A stretch of 64,000 nucleotides of DNA. It comes from CAVSUR01 sp963731285 (GTDB taxonomy: Bacteria; Actinomycetota; Actinomycetes; Streptosporangiales; Streptosporangiaceae). How positions within the stretch are numbered: the stretch's first letter is position 1; the number at the start of each line of letters is the position of its first letter. Made by a program: the position numbers and the translations under genes. The stretch covers positions 62,001 through 126,000 of the forward strand of contig CAVSUR010000009.1 in NCBI GenBank assembly GCA_963731285.1. Reading direction: 5' to 3'. Below, one piece after another: positions 1-9,164 of the stretch. The notes beneath the pieces are model-generated. The model made no database searches. It worked only from the letters and a program-made list of their open reading frames with translations, and had not been told where the DNA came from.

Positions 1-412
1 GCACATGTGCCACAGCAACTCGCCAATGGTGCTCGCTCACGGCGACTCGCGTACCGCCAAAACGGCCGCTGACCTGGCTACTAGCAGGTTTCCAGCGAGG
101 ACCAGATCCTCACAGGCAAGGAGTCAACCGGACTGGGGGCAGTCCCCATCGGGATCATGTGGCCTCGTCTGGCATCCGCCGGCACGACACGCCGCGACTC
201 CGGCGAGACCGGTACCGCCTGGACGCCGACTCGGGGCAGGTGTCCAGCACCGGGCAGGCTCGCGCCGGCCGGGACCTCGCGCATGCCCCGAGCGCTGAGT
301 GCGCCCCTACGGGCCCTGGTCAGCAGTTCGCTGACCTCGACGGTCGAACTGGCTCCAGCCCGGCCAGCCACCTCTTGATTTTGCGTCATAAAGTTCATGG
401 GCTCAGACCCTT
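1..412. other. No recognisable gene
   Basis: Short open frames exist on both strands here, but none shows a recognisable domain, a convincing ribosome binding site or a coherent protein composition. The segment ends at the palindromic operator that starts at 413. It may hold the end of an unseen upstream gene or promoter DNA. Confidence 0.4.
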
Positions 413-455
413 GACTCTATGCCATAAAGCAGAGTCTACTCTATGGCATAGAGTC
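413..455. promoter_or_regulatory. Paired palindromic operator before the membrane protein and wHTH genes
   Basis: Two 14-base arms, GACTCTATGCCATA (413-426) and TATGGCATAGAGTC (442-455), are perfect inverted repeats around a 15-base spacer. The right half is by itself a 17-base palindrome, ACTCTATGGCATAGAGT (438-454), with only the central base unpaired. The left half is an imperfect copy of the same element. The site ends 16 bases before the preferred GTG start at 472. By position and symmetry it is a likely operator for one or both winged-helix regulators encoded just downstream (autoregulation); this is inference. Confidence 0.7.
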
Positions 456-471
456 GATGAGGGGAGACACC

Positions 472-1104
472 GTGAACCACACATCTGACACCACGGCCGC
501 CGGCAACGGCGGCACCCTCGGCCCCGAGCAGGCCGCTGCGCTGCTGGACCAGACCACCCAGCAGGCCCGCCGCAAGTTTCAGCCCTCGCCGCCGTGGCTG
601 CTGGTGACCAGGGCGGTCATGGTCCTGGCCGCCCTCGGCGCGATCTGGCTCTCGGTGCGCGGACAGCACCCCTACCGGGGCCCGACTGCCGCGGACATCC
701 CCGTCCTGGTTGCGTTCATTGTCGTCAACTTCGCCGCAACGGTCGCTGTCCGCGGGCACGCGACCGCCGGGGTAAGCGGGCGATCCCGGTTTAGTCAGGG
801 CGAGATCACCGTGCTGGTGCTGGCCATTGTCGCCGCGGTCGTGGCCATGGCGGGGCTGGGTGCCGCCGGGGTGGACTTCGCCACGTACCCTACCTCGGTG
901 CTGGTAATCCCCGGCCTGGCCTGGACGGTCCTCATGGCGGCACGGGCAAACTGGCGCGGGCTCGCTACCGGCCTCGCGATCGTCGTCATCGGCATCGTGG
1001 GCGCGTTCGCCGGGCCGGCCGGGGCGTGGGCGGTCGCAGCCGTGGGCCTGTGTGTCATGCTCCTGGGCAGCGCCGCCGCCATCGCCTGGCAGCAGCGCGC
1101 ATGA
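472..1104 (+). CDS. Hypothetical four-to-five-helix membrane protein
   Basis: About 210 residues. After a hydrophilic N-terminus of roughly 45 residues come several hydrophobic spans (starting near WLLVTRAVMVLAALGAIWL and continuing to the C-terminus), so it is an integral membrane protein. I prefer the GTG at 472, preceded by GGGGAG at 461-466, over the ATG at 457, which abuts the operator. It is followed within 10 bases by a winged-helix regulator. Such small membrane proteins often pair with wHTH regulators in actinomycetes, but the role is unknown. No catalytic motif is visible. Confidence 0.75.
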   Translation: MNHTSDTTAAGNGGTLGPEQAAALLDQTTQQARRKFQPSPPWLLVTRAVMVLAALGAIWLSVRGQHPYRGPTAADIPVLVAFIVVNFAATVAVRGHATAGVSGRSRFSQGEITVLVLAIVAAVVAMAGLGAAGVDFATYPTSVLVIPGLAWTVLMAARANWRGLATGLAIVVIGIVGAFAGPAGAWAVAAVGLCVMLLGSAAAIAWQQRA

Positions 1105-1113
1105 CGGGGTGGC

Positions 1114-1413
1114 ATGAACAACGACGGACTTGACCCGCTGATCCACGTCCCTACCCGGCTGAAGATCGTCGCGACGCTCGCGGCACTGCCCGACGGCGAC
1201 GGGCTGTCCTTCACCCGGCTGCAGGACATGCTTGAGCTGACACCCGGCAACCTGATCATCCAGCTGCGCAAGCTCGAAGAAGCCGGCTACCTCAGCAGCG
1301 AGAAGACCAGGAACGGGTCCGCACAGAAAACCACGGTGACCCTGACCCGCCAGGGCCGGGCGGCACTTGGCACCTACACCCAGGCGCTGCGCGACCTGCT
1401 CGGCGGCCTGTAA
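1114..1413 (+). CDS. Winged-helix transcriptional regulator (MarR/ArsR-like, HTH_34 type)
   Basis: A 99-residue protein made almost entirely of one winged-helix domain. It has the typical order of a recognition region (FTRLQDMLELTPGNLIIQLR), then LEEAGYLSSEK and a wing ending in TRQGRAAL. These small regulators bind DNA as dimers and usually repress. It starts 9 bases after the membrane protein and 18 bases before a paralogous regulator, so the three genes probably form one operon under the palindrome at 413-455. The effector is unknown; no metal-binding cysteines are present. Confidence 0.85.
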   Translation: MNNDGLDPLIHVPTRLKIVATLAALPDGDGLSFTRLQDMLELTPGNLIIQLRKLEEAGYLSSEKTRNGSAQKTTVTLTRQGRAALGTYTQALRDLLGGL

Positions 1414-1431
1414 ACGGAGGCACGGCCGACC

Positions 1432-2058
1432 ATGAGCACCAGCGCACTTGACCCGCAGATCCACGACCCCGATCGGCTGCGCGTCGTCGCGACCCTCGCG
1501 GCACTGCCCGGCGGCGACACGCTCTCCGTCACCCGGCTGCAGGGCATGCTCGGGCTCACACCCGGCAGCCTGATAACCCGTCTGCGGGAGCTGGACCACG
1601 CCGGGTACGTGCGGACGGAAAAGACCGGCGGCGACAGAGCCCGGGCCACCGTCGCGCTCACCTGCGACGGCCGGGCCGCGCTGGATCACTACGCCGCCGT
1701 GCTGCGGCAGCTGCCCCGGGTGACCAGGGAGGATCATCAGCCACCAGCACCCCACGTGCGCGCTGGCCATGCTGACCGGGACGCGGCTGCCGCGGCCCTG
1801 GGCGAGCACTTCGCGCAAGGCAGGCTGACACTCGATGAACTGAACGCGCGCCTCGATGCCGCGTTGACTGCTACCACGCACGGCGAGCTATCCCAGGCCG
1901 CCTGGGATCAGCCGGACCTGACGGTGCAGCCAGCCCGGGTCAGCCCTGGCCAGACACCCGTGCCAGGACAGACTCCGTGTGCGCAGGTTCGGGGCAATGC
2001 CTGCCCGAACGGGAACCCGCATATGCGCTGGCCGTCCGCCTTCTTGCGGCGGCCTTGA
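1432..2058 (+). CDS. Winged-helix regulator fused to a DUF1707 domain
   Basis: 208 residues. Residues 1 to about 95 are a winged helix clearly paralogous to the preceding gene (shared LDPxIHxPxRL, VATLAALPxGD, TRLQxML and LTPGxLI segments). After a short linker comes a DUF1707-type segment, about residues 112-160, recognisable from ADRDAAAAALGEHFAQGR followed by LTLDELNARLDAAL. DUF1707 usually sits at the N-terminus of small actinobacterial membrane proteins, so the fusion to a DNA-binding domain is uncommon. The last 45 residues are Pro-rich and unlike any domain I know. This tail may come from a frameshift. Confidence 0.8.
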   Translation: MSTSALDPQIHDPDRLRVVATLAALPGGDTLSVTRLQGMLGLTPGSLITRLRELDHAGYVRTEKTGGDRARATVALTCDGRAALDHYAAVLRQLPRVTREDHQPPAPHVRAGHADRDAAAAALGEHFAQGRLTLDELNARLDAALTATTHGELSQAAWDQPDLTVQPARVSPGQTPVPGQTPCAQVRGNACPNGNPHMRWPSAFLRRP

Positions 2059-2263
2059 GCACGCCAGTCGCACCAGCCCTGAGCCGATCATCCGGGGCCT
2101 GACCTTGCTGGCCGCAGTCACTGGCGTCAGACTGTAGGTCAGTGCGTGCTGCGCCCGGCGAAGAGGCGGCCTTAAGCACTGCACCTCAGACCTACGAGCC
2201 AGGCGCAGGCGTGAACGGCGGCTGGGTCCGCCGGTGAGCCACCCGACTGAGCGGAGATTCCGG

Positions 2264-2434
2264 ATGATACTTCTCCTTCTGCTGCTGATCGTGGCGATAG
2301 CGCTGGGTATCGTGGGCGTTGTCGCGAAGGGCCTGTTTTTCTTGCTGATCATCGGCGTCGTCGTGTTCATCGTCGACCTTCTCCTGACCGCCCTGCGGAT
2401 GCGGCGAGGACCCGGCAGGCGCGCAGCCCGGTAA
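2264..2434 (+). CDS. Small hydrophobic membrane protein
   Basis: A 56-residue protein with two closely spaced transmembrane segments and a basic C-terminal tail (RMRRGPGRRAAR). An alternative start at GTG 2234 would add ten residues. I prefer the ATG at 2264 because GCGGAG lies at 2251-2256. Proteins of this type are common near stress and cell-envelope genes in actinomycetes; function is unknown. Confidence 0.65.
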   Translation: MILLLLLLIVAIALGIVGVVAKGLFFLLIIGVVVFIVDLLLTALRMRRGPGRRAAR

Positions 2435-2776
2435 CCCGCCGCCGAGCCAGCGGTCAGTGAGCGCCACTCACGGCCACTCGGCACGACGCCACCAGGGACA
2501 GCCTCCGCGCAGTTCACACGGCGAGCCGCCCACCGATCTTCCAAGCTGGGTGTCTAAGTGGATGACAATGCACCCTGCTGCCAGTAGACGCCGACGTACG
2601 CCGGCGGACGGAAGTATGCAGGGCTGTCATGCCGAGGCCGTGGTACCCGGCATGGCGAGCTGGCTTTGGGAGCAAGAGGCCGCATCGCAGCGCTGCAGGC
2701 ACATCGCGGGCACATGAGTACAGGACTGCTCAGGACGTACACCGGCCGCCCGTCGCAGATAAGCGTAGGAGGATCG
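2435..2776. other. No recognisable gene
   Basis: The stretch between the small membrane protein and the Smr gene has only short overlapping open frames on both strands. None has family resemblance or a good start signal, and I see no repeats or clear promoters. Confidence 0.4.
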
Positions 2777-3031
2777 TTACTTCCAGCGGAAATGGACGAA
2801 CAGCCGGCCGAAATTCTTGGAGTCCTTCTCGACCCGGTGGTAGAGCGCCTTGACCTCTTTCTGGTCGAGGAAGCGCAGCACGTGCTTCTTCAGCTGGCCC
2901 GATCCCTTGCCGGAGATGATCTCGACCAGCGGTGCCTTCTTGCGCACGGCCTCGTCGATGATGTCACGCAGGGCGCGATCGATATCCTGGCCGCGGTTGT
3001 AAATGTCGTGCAGGTCGAGCTTGAGCTTCAT
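2777..3031 (-). CDS. Smr/MutS2 C-terminal domain protein
   Basis: 84 residues, almost exactly one Smr domain. It opens with the LDLHD motif (KLKLDLHDIY) and contains the second signature ISGKGSGQLKKHV around residues 39-51, followed by a basic strand ending FVHFRWK. Smr domains bind or nick branched nucleic acids, and in stand-alone form are linked to RNA cleavage. The ATG at 3031 is preceded on its strand by GGGAGG, which decides the start over longer in-frame options. It is transcribed away from the sedolisin gene. Confidence 0.88.
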   Translation of the reverse strand: MKLKLDLHDIYNRGQDIDRALRDIIDEAVRKKAPLVEIISGKGSGQLKKHVLRFLDQKEVKALYHRVEKDSKNFGRLFVHFRWK

Positions 3032-3110
3032 CGGGTCCTCCCGGTCCGCCGCTGGATCCACGCTACGCTGATCAGCCTGATGTGATCCGGCGCGCACTCC
3101 TGGAGCCCAC

Positions 3111-4588
3111 ATGCGCATTGCCCGGCAGGCCGCCGCGGCTGCTGGCTTGCTGGCCCTCGCCGCAGTGCTGGCGGTCGGTGCCGGGCGGGCCGTGCTGCCC
3201 CGGACGGCCGGCCTGCCCGGGCGGGCCGCCGCGCCCGGGCCGGGCGTGCTGATCAGCCCGGACGCGCACCATGCCGCAGGCGGGCTCGGCGTGCCGCCCA
3301 CCACCGCCTACTGCGAGCGTCACTACCGCATCGCCTGCTACCAGCCGGGTCAGATCGAGCGGGCCTACGGCCTGCCCGCCCTGTACCGGGAGGGCATCAA
3401 CGGCCGGGGGCAGACGATCGTGATCGTCGATTCCTACGGCTCCCCGACGATCCGGCGCGATCTGGGCGTGTTCGACCGGGCCGCACGGCTGCCCGCGCCG
3501 CCGTCGCTGCGGATCATCCAGCCCGCCGGCCCGGTAGCTGCCTACCGTCCGGATCCGAGCCGGGAAGGCTGGGCCGGCGAGACCGGGCTGGACGTCGAGT
3601 ATGCGCACGCGATCGCGCCGCGGGCGCGGATCCTGCTGGTCGAGACGCCGACCGCGGAGAACGAGGGCCGGACTGGCTTCCCCCGGATCGTGCAGGCGGA
3701 GAAGTACGTGATCAGCCACCACCTCGGCGGCGTGATCAGCCAGAGCTTCAGTGCCACCGAGCAGACCTTCGCCGCCCCGCAGCGGCTGCTGAGCCTGCGC
3801 GGCGCCATCGCCGAGGCGGCCCGCAGCGGGGTGACGATGCTCGCCGCATCCGGCGACAGTGGCGCAGCCGACGTGCGGTATTCCGGCTCCTCCTACTACC
3901 TGCGCCCGGTGACGTCGTGGCCGGGCAGCGACCCGCTGGTGACGGGGGTGAGCGGCACGGAGCTGCACCTGGACGCCGCGGGGCATCCGGTCCGTCCCGC
4001 GACGGTCTGGAACGACAGCTACAGCGCCGCCGCTAACCAGTTCATCTTCGGCGTCAAGGGTCCCAGCGCGCTGGCGGGCGGCGGCGGGAAGTCGGTCATC
4101 TTCGCCAGGCGGCATACCAGGATGGCGTCCGGCAGGTCGTCGGCGGACGCCGCGGGGTACCGGACATCTCCATGAGCGGGGCCTGCGACGGCGCCGCCGA
4201 CATGTACCAGAGCTTCCCCGGCCAGCGGGCGGGCTGGTATCCCACCTGCGGGACGAGCGAGGCCACGCCCGAGTTCGCCGGCATCGTCGCGCTGGCCGAC
4301 CAGCAGGCCGGGCATCCGCTCGGCCTGATCAACCCCTACCTGTACCGGCTGTCGGCGCTGCACGCGCCGGGACTGGCCAGCGTGGTCAGCGGCAGCAACA
4401 CCGTGTCGTTCCGCCAGGACGGCGTGCTCCGCACCGTGCGCGGCTTCCGCGCCCGGCCCGGATACAGCCTGGCGTCCGGCGTGGGCACGGTCAGCGGGCC
4501 GGCCTTCGTGCGGGAGCTGGCCATCCTCGCCAGTCACCGGACCTGGGGCGCGGCTCGGCTGGCGGCGGCCGTCCGCGCGGCGCGCTAG
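3111..4588 (+). pseudogene. Sedolisin (S53) family serine protease, single frameshift
   Basis: A secreted acid serine-carboxyl protease. An N-terminal signal peptide (about residues 1-25) is followed directly by the catalytic domain, without the large pro-kumamolisin prodomain. Catalytic Glu and Asp are in GETGLDVEYAH (E157, D161) and the oxyanion Asp in ASGDSGA (D249). The reading frame is lost near 4110 and resumes one frame over. There the Ser motif CGTSEATPEFAG and the C-terminus to 4588 are found. Exactly one missing base in the run around 4107-4114 restores a normal protein (AYQDGV...VPDISMSG). All catalytic residues survive across both frames, so this is a recent mutation or a sequence error. 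Confidence 0.85.
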
Positions 4589-4706
4589 GGCGGTTTCAGG
4601 ATGCCGCGCCGCCGCTGGTTCACTAGGCCGGAGGTGCGGGCCGGGCTCGTCGCATCTCGCCGCATCCGGGACCGATCCGGGGCGGCCGTGGCCCCGAATT
4701 ACCAGC

Positions 4707-5303
4707 ATGACGGTACCGGGCATGGGCGCGCCTAGGCCCGTGCCCGGGCCGGGCGGCCAGGACGCGGACACCGACGTGCTGCTGGCCGGGGTCGCCCGTG
4801 GCGACCAGTCCGCGTTCGAGGCGGTCTACGACCGGCTGGCCGGCCCGGTCTACGGGCTCATCTGCCGGGTGCTGCGGGATCCCGCGCAATCGGAGGAGGT
4901 CGCGCAGGAGGTGCTGCTCGAGGTGTGGCGCCGGGCGTCCCGGTTCGACCCGGCCAAGGGCAGCGCGCAGACCTGGGTGATGACGATCGCGCACCGGCGG
5001 GCGGTGGACCGGGTGCGCTCGGCCAGCGCGGAGACGCAGCGGGACCAGCGGTCCGCGGCCGCGTCCGTCAGCGTCCCGGCGGACGAGGTGGCCGAGACGG
5101 TCGAGGCGAACCTGGACCGCGAGCGGGTCCGGCACTGCCTGGGGACGCTCACCGACATCCAGCGCGAGTCGCTGACCCTGGCCTACTACGGCGGGTACAC
5201 CTACGGCGAGGTGGCCGGCCTGCTCGGCGCCGCGCTCGGCACGATCAAGACGAGAATCCGCGACGGGCTCATCCGGATGCGCGACTGCATGGGGGTGAGC
5301 TGA
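4707..5303 (+). CDS. sigK: ECF RNA polymerase sigma factor, SigK type
   Basis: 198 residues with sigma region 2 (SAFEAVYDRLAGPVYGLI through SEEVAQEVLLEVWRR) and region 4 (TDIQRESLTLAYYGGYTYGEVAGLL then GTIKTRIRDGL). This is the usual length and order of SigK-like group factors. It directs RNA polymerase to a small regulon under the control of a membrane anti-sigma. The stop TGA overlaps the ATG of the next gene by one base (5301-5305), so sigma and anti-sigma are translationally coupled. Confidence 0.9.
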   Translation: MTVPGMGAPRPVPGPGGQDADTDVLLAGVARGDQSAFEAVYDRLAGPVYGLICRVLRDPAQSEEVAQEVLLEVWRRASRFDPAKGSAQTWVMTIAHRRAVDRVRSASAETQRDQRSAAASVSVPADEVAETVEANLDRERVRHCLGTLTDIQRESLTLAYYGGYTYGEVAGLLGAALGTIKTRIRDGLIRMRDCMGVS

Positions 5304-6043
5304 TGAAGCTGGCCCGCCAGGATCTGCATCAGCTATCCGGCGCTTACGCGGTCGACGCCCTCGACGCTGCCGAGCGGGACCGGTTCGAGCGGCATCTGCG
5401 CCGCTGCCAGTCCTGCGCCCACGAGGTTCGCGGGCTGCAGGCCACGGCCACCGGGCTGGGCCTGGCCGCCGCCCGCCCGGCGCCCGAGCAGATGCGCGGC
5501 CAGGTGCTGATCCGCGCCGCCCGCACCCGTCAGCTGCCGCCGGTAACCGACGGCCGCCGGCAGCCGCAGCAGCGCTCGCGGTGGATGCCGCGGCTGGCGG
5601 TGGCCATGGCCGCGGTGGTCATGGCCGCGGTGATCGCCCTCGGCATCACGCTCGCCGCGACCCATCGGCAGCTGAACGAGGCCAGGGCCCGGCAGGCTGA
5701 GATAGCCGCGGTGCTGAACGCGCCGGGCGCGCAGATTGTCACTACCAGGAGCAAGACCGGCGGCACGGCGACCGCCGTGGTGTCCTGGCGGCTGCGCAAG
5801 GGCATCCTCACGCTAGCCGGCCTCCCGGCCCTGCCGGCCAGCAAGATCTACCAGCTCTGGGTCATCGGACCGAAGCTGACGAAGATAAGGTCGGCCGGCC
5901 TGGCCGACGGCACCGCGTCCGCGCCGCCGGTGCTCGCCGCGGGGCTGCAGCGCGGTGACGTGATCGGCGTCACGGTAGAACCCGCCGGCGGGACCCGCCA
6001 GCCCACCATGGCCCCGTTCGTCGAGCTCAAGCTGCCCGTCTGA
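5303..6043 (+). CDS. rskA: RskA-family membrane anti-sigma factor
   Basis: 246 residues. The cytosolic N-terminus carries a zinc-binding anti-sigma motif, HLRRCQSC (HxxxCxxC). A single transmembrane helix lies near residues 95-115 (LAVAMAAVVMAAVIALGITL). The extracytoplasmic C-terminal RskA domain contains KIYQLWVIGP and ends VELKLPV. It sequesters the upstream sigma factor until regulated proteolysis. The one-base overlap with the sigma gene supports partner assignment. The inducing signal cannot be read from the sequence. Confidence 0.9.
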   Translation: MKLARQDLHQLSGAYAVDALDAAERDRFERHLRRCQSCAHEVRGLQATATGLGLAAARPAPEQMRGQVLIRAARTRQLPPVTDGRRQPQQRSRWMPRLAVAMAAVVMAAVIALGITLAATHRQLNEARARQAEIAAVLNAPGAQIVTTRSKTGGTATAVVSWRLRKGILTLAGLPALPASKIYQLWVIGPKLTKIRSAGLADGTASAPPVLAAGLQRGDVIGVTVEPAGGTRQPTMAPFVELKLPV

Positions 6044-6085
6044 GGCCCGGGCCGCCGTGCCCAGGACCGGTGATACTCTCCGCCC

Positions 6086-7186
6086 GTGACCGGGCAGCCA
6101 GCAGGCGGGCCGCCGCCGGGCCGGAGCGCCGCGCCGTGGACCGCGGAGATCGCGGTCACCCCCGCGCTGGCCGGAAGGCTCATTGCCCGGCAGTTCCCGC
6201 GGCTGAGCGCCGCCCCGGTCGAGCCGCTGGCGGCCGGCTGGGACAACACGGTCTACCGGGTCGGCGGAGACTGGGTGTTCCGGTTCCCGCGCCGCGCGAT
6301 CGCCCTGGCCGGGGTCGGCCGGGAGATGGCCGTGCTGCCCGCGGTGGCTGCGCTGCTGCCGCTGCCGGTTCCGGTGCCCGAGCTCAAGGGCAGCCCCGGC
6401 CGCGGTTACCCCTGGCCGTTCTGGGGCGCCCGGCTGCTGCCAGGAACCGAGCTGGCCGACGCCCGGCTGCCCGATGCCGCCCGCGGCCCGGCGGCCGCAG
6501 CCGCCGGCGGCTTCCTGCGCGCGCTGCATGCCCCGGCGACGGTGGCGGCGGCCCGGTCCGCGCTGAAGGCGGCCCAGCTGGCGCCGGGGCCGGCCGCGGC
6601 CGGGCTGCCCGCCGATCCGATGCACCGTGCTGACCCGGCGGCCCGGGCGCAGCGGGCCGCCCAGGTACTTGACCGGCTGGCGGCGCGCGGCGTCTGGGTC
6701 CCCGACCGGGAGGTCACGGCCCTGCTGGCCCGGGCCGCGGCGGCAGGCCAGCGGACGCCGCCCCCGGCGGACGGCGACCCGCAGCCGGATGGTCAGGCGC
6801 TGCCGGGCGGTCACGCGCCGGGCGGCAGCGCGCAACCGGACTCGGGCGTACCGGCCGCGGGAGCGGCCGTGCTGGCGCATGGTGACCTGCACATCCGGCA
6901 CCTGCTGGTGGACGCGGCCGGCCGGGCGGCTGGGGTCATCGACTGGGGCGATCTGTGCACGGCCGATCCCGCGGTCGACCTTTCCCTCGGTTACGGTGCC
7001 TTCGCCGGGCAGGCCAGGGAGCGGTTCCTGGCCGCTTACGGCCCGGTGGACGCCGCCCGCGAGCTGCGCGCCAGGACGCTGGCCGTCTCCTTGTGCGCGA
7101 ACCTGGCCGAGTACGCCGCCGATGATGACCGCCCGGTGCTGCTCGGCGAGTCGCTGGCCGGGCTGCGCCGCGCAGTGTCCGGCTGA
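6086..7186 (+). CDS. Aminoglycoside phosphotransferase (APH) family kinase-like protein
   Basis: 366 residues. The catalytic loop HGDLHIRHLLV and the metal-binding IDWGDL are both intact, and the N-lobe contains LAAGWDNTVYRVGGDWVFR. The family phosphorylates small hydroxylated substrates such as aminoglycosides, macrolides, choline or sugars, so family membership does not prove antibiotic resistance. An Ala/Pro/Gly-rich insert lies just before the catalytic loop. The GTG at 6086 is the only start that keeps the N-lobe. Confidence 0.85.
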   Translation: MTGQPAGGPPPGRSAAPWTAEIAVTPALAGRLIARQFPRLSAAPVEPLAAGWDNTVYRVGGDWVFRFPRRAIALAGVGREMAVLPAVAALLPLPVPVPELKGSPGRGYPWPFWGARLLPGTELADARLPDAARGPAAAAAGGFLRALHAPATVAAARSALKAAQLAPGPAAAGLPADPMHRADPAARAQRAAQVLDRLAARGVWVPDREVTALLARAAAAGQRTPPPADGDPQPDGQALPGGHAPGGSAQPDSGVPAAGAAVLAHGDLHIRHLLVDAAGRAAGVIDWGDLCTADPAVDLSLGYGAFAGQARERFLAAYGPVDAARELRARTLAVSLCANLAEYAADDDRPVLLGESLAGLRRAVSG

Positions 7187-7243
7187 CGGCGTGCCCGGCA
7201 CCGCGGTGGGCGCCCGGCGCGGCTGCCTCGTTACGCTGCCCAG

Positions 7244-8062
7244 GTGACGGCGAGCCGGGCGATGATCTGCGTCCTCGGCGACGCCCACATCGACGTGGTG
7301 GCCAGCGTGTCGGGGCCGCTGGCGGAGGAGACCGATACCCCGGCCCGGACCGCCCTGGGGCCGGGCGGCCAGGCCGCGAACGTGGCCGCCTGGGCGGCCG
7401 CGCTGGGCGGCCGCAGCCGGCTCATCGCCGCCCGCGGCACCGACGTTGCCGCCGCCGTGCTGGCGGCCGACCTGGCGCGCCGCGGCATTGAGCTGGCCGG
7501 GCCGGTGATCAGCGGCCGGACCGGGGTCATCGTGGCGCTCTCGGACGGCGGGGGGAAGCGGTCGATGATCACCGACCGGGGCGTCGGCCCGCTGCTGTCC
7601 GCGGCCGACATGGACCAATCCTGGCTGGACGGATGCAGCTGGCTGCACCTGCCCGGCTACAGCCTGGTCGCCGAGCCGGTCGCTGCCGCCGCGCAGGCCG
7701 CCGCGCGGGCCGCGGCTGCGCGCGGGGCCAGCCTCTCGGTGGACCTGTCGTCGACCGCGGCGCTGGAGGCCTACGGCCCGGGCCGGTTCGCCGCCCTGCT
7801 CGGGCGGATGCGCCCGGCCGTGGTGCTGGGCAACCAGGCCGAGGCCGCCATGATCGGCCCGCTTCCCGGCATCGAGCTTGTCGTTAAGCTGGGCGCCGAT
7901 GGCGTGCGGGCCGGCGGGCGGCACTTTCCCGCCCGCCCGGCCCGGGCGGTCGACTCGACCGGCGCGGGCGATGCCTTCGCGGCCGGATACCTGCTCGGCG
8001 GGGTCGAGCTCGGGCTGCGGGCCGCGGCACAGGCGGTGGCGACGATGGGGGCGATGCCGTGA
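7244..8062 (+). CDS. psuK: PfkB-family kinase, probable pseudouridine kinase
   Basis: 272 residues. It has PfkB features: an N-terminal strand with GDAHIDVVAS, the glycine-rich GPGGQAANVAAWAAALGG, and the C-terminal ATP/anion-hole signature DSTGAGDAFAAGYLLGG with catalytic Asp. It overlaps psuG by four bases (GTGA, 8059-8062), which supports the substrate assignment. The kinase would make pseudouridine 5'-phosphate, which PsuG then cleaves. PfkB sequence alone cannot exclude another sugar or nucleoside substrate. Confidence 0.85.
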   Translation: MTASRAMICVLGDAHIDVVASVSGPLAEETDTPARTALGPGGQAANVAAWAAALGGRSRLIAARGTDVAAAVLAADLARRGIELAGPVISGRTGVIVALSDGGGKRSMITDRGVGPLLSAADMDQSWLDGCSWLHLPGYSLVAEPVAAAAQAAARAAAARGASLSVDLSSTAALEAYGPGRFAALLGRMRPAVVLGNQAEAAMIGPLPGIELVVKLGADGVRAGGRHFPARPARAVDSTGAGDAFAAGYLLGGVELGLRAAAQAVATMGAMP

Positions 8063-8970
8063 ACCTCAGCCTGGCGGTGGCGGAGGAGGTCGCCGAGGCG
8101 CTCGCGCGGGGCGGCCCCGTGGTGGCCCTGGAGACCACGCTGATCTCGCACGGGTTCTCCGGCGGCCGCGGCGCCGCCGCGGCCCGCGCCGCCGAGGAGC
8201 AGGTCCGGGCGCACGGCGCGGTGCCGGCCACGGTAGGGATCATCGGCGGCGCGGTGCGGATCGGGCTGAGCCCGGCCGAGCTTGACCTGTTCGCCGAGGC
8301 CGGCCCGGCCGCCCGCAAGGCCGGCGCCAGGGACCTGGCCGCCTGTGCGGTGCAGGGCGCGCTCGGCGCCACCACGGTCGGCGGCACGCTGGCGGTATGC
8401 CGTGCCGCCGGCATCAGGTTCATGGGCACCGGCGGCATCGGCGGCGTGCACCGGGATTTCGCGCAGAGCCTGGACATCTCCGCCGACCTGCCCCAGCTCG
8501 CCCGGACCGCGGCGGTCGTCGTCTGCTCGGGCGCCAAGTCGATCCTGGACGTGGCGGCGACCGCGGAACTGCTGGAGACCCTCGGCATCCCGGTGCTCGG
8601 CTGGCAGACCGGCACCCTGCCGTTGTTCTACGCCGCCGAGGGCGGTCCCGCCGTTTCCGCGACCGTGTCGAGCGCTGCCGAGGCGGCCCGGATCGCGGCC
8701 GGGCACTGGCAGCTCAGCCCGTCCTGCGGAGTGCTGCTGGCCCGCCCGCCCGCGGCCGGGATCGAGCTGTCGGGACTGATCGACCAGGCCGTTGACCGGG
8801 TCCGGCAGGCTGGCGTGACCGGGCAGGCCGTGACCCCGGCCGTGCTGGCGATGGTGGAGGAGCTGAGCGGCGGGGCCAGCGTGGCGGTCAACCAGCGGCT
8901 CATCGCCGACAACGCCGCGCTGGCGGCCGAGGTCGCCGCCGAGGCCGCAGGGCGGCCGGCTGCAGCCTAG
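8059..8970 (+). CDS. psuG: Pseudouridine-5'-phosphate glycosidase
   Basis: 303 residues, full length for the family. Signature segments include VALETTLISHGF near the N-terminus, VGGTLAVCRAAGIRFMGTGGIGGVH, VVCSGAKSILDVAATAELLE and a C-terminal NQRLIADNA. The enzyme splits pseudouridine 5'-phosphate into uracil and ribose 5-phosphate, completing salvage of RNA-derived pseudouridine. The GTG start lies inside the end of psuK, so the pair is translationally coupled. Confidence 0.95.
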   Translation: MNLSLAVAEEVAEALARGGPVVALETTLISHGFSGGRGAAAARAAEEQVRAHGAVPATVGIIGGAVRIGLSPAELDLFAEAGPAARKAGARDLAACAVQGALGATTVGGTLAVCRAAGIRFMGTGGIGGVHRDFAQSLDISADLPQLARTAAVVVCSGAKSILDVAATAELLETLGIPVLGWQTGTLPLFYAAEGGPAVSATVSSAAEAARIAAGHWQLSPSCGVLLARPPAAGIELSGLIDQAVDRVRQAGVTGQAVTPAVLAMVEELSGGASVAVNQRLIADNAALAAEVAAEAAGRPAAA

Positions 8971-8988
8971 GCTGGCACCGCAGGCGAA

Positions 8989-9004
8989 GCAGCAGTACTG
9001 CTGC
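8989..9004. terminator. Perfect palindrome after psuG, possible terminator
   Basis: GCAGCAGTACTGCTGC is a 16-base perfect palindrome 19 bases after the psuG stop. Flanking bases extend it with mismatches. There is no T-run, but actinobacterial terminators often lack one. Because it has no loop it could instead be a protein-binding site. Confidence 0.4.
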
Positions 9005-9164
9005 GTTTGCCGGCCGGTTGCTGCGTCCCTGCGCGGTCCCGTCGCTGCTCAGCCTGGGGCTAAGTGTTGCTGATATCACCCTGGGTACAACAACCGCTGA
9101 CAGGCAGCGTGCGGGTAGGCCGCAGCCGTGCTTCCGTCCGGGGAGCGCACGATCGGGGGATTGC

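Noticed and set aside
436..1881. 481-codon minus-strand frame opposite the wHTH genes
   Set aside because: No domain resemblance, and three plus-strand genes with starts, spacing and clear families occupy the same DNA.
6086..7186. Aminoglycoside resistance gene
   Set aside because: The APH fold is clear but the subgroup is not a known resistance enzyme, and context offers no support for drug inactivation.
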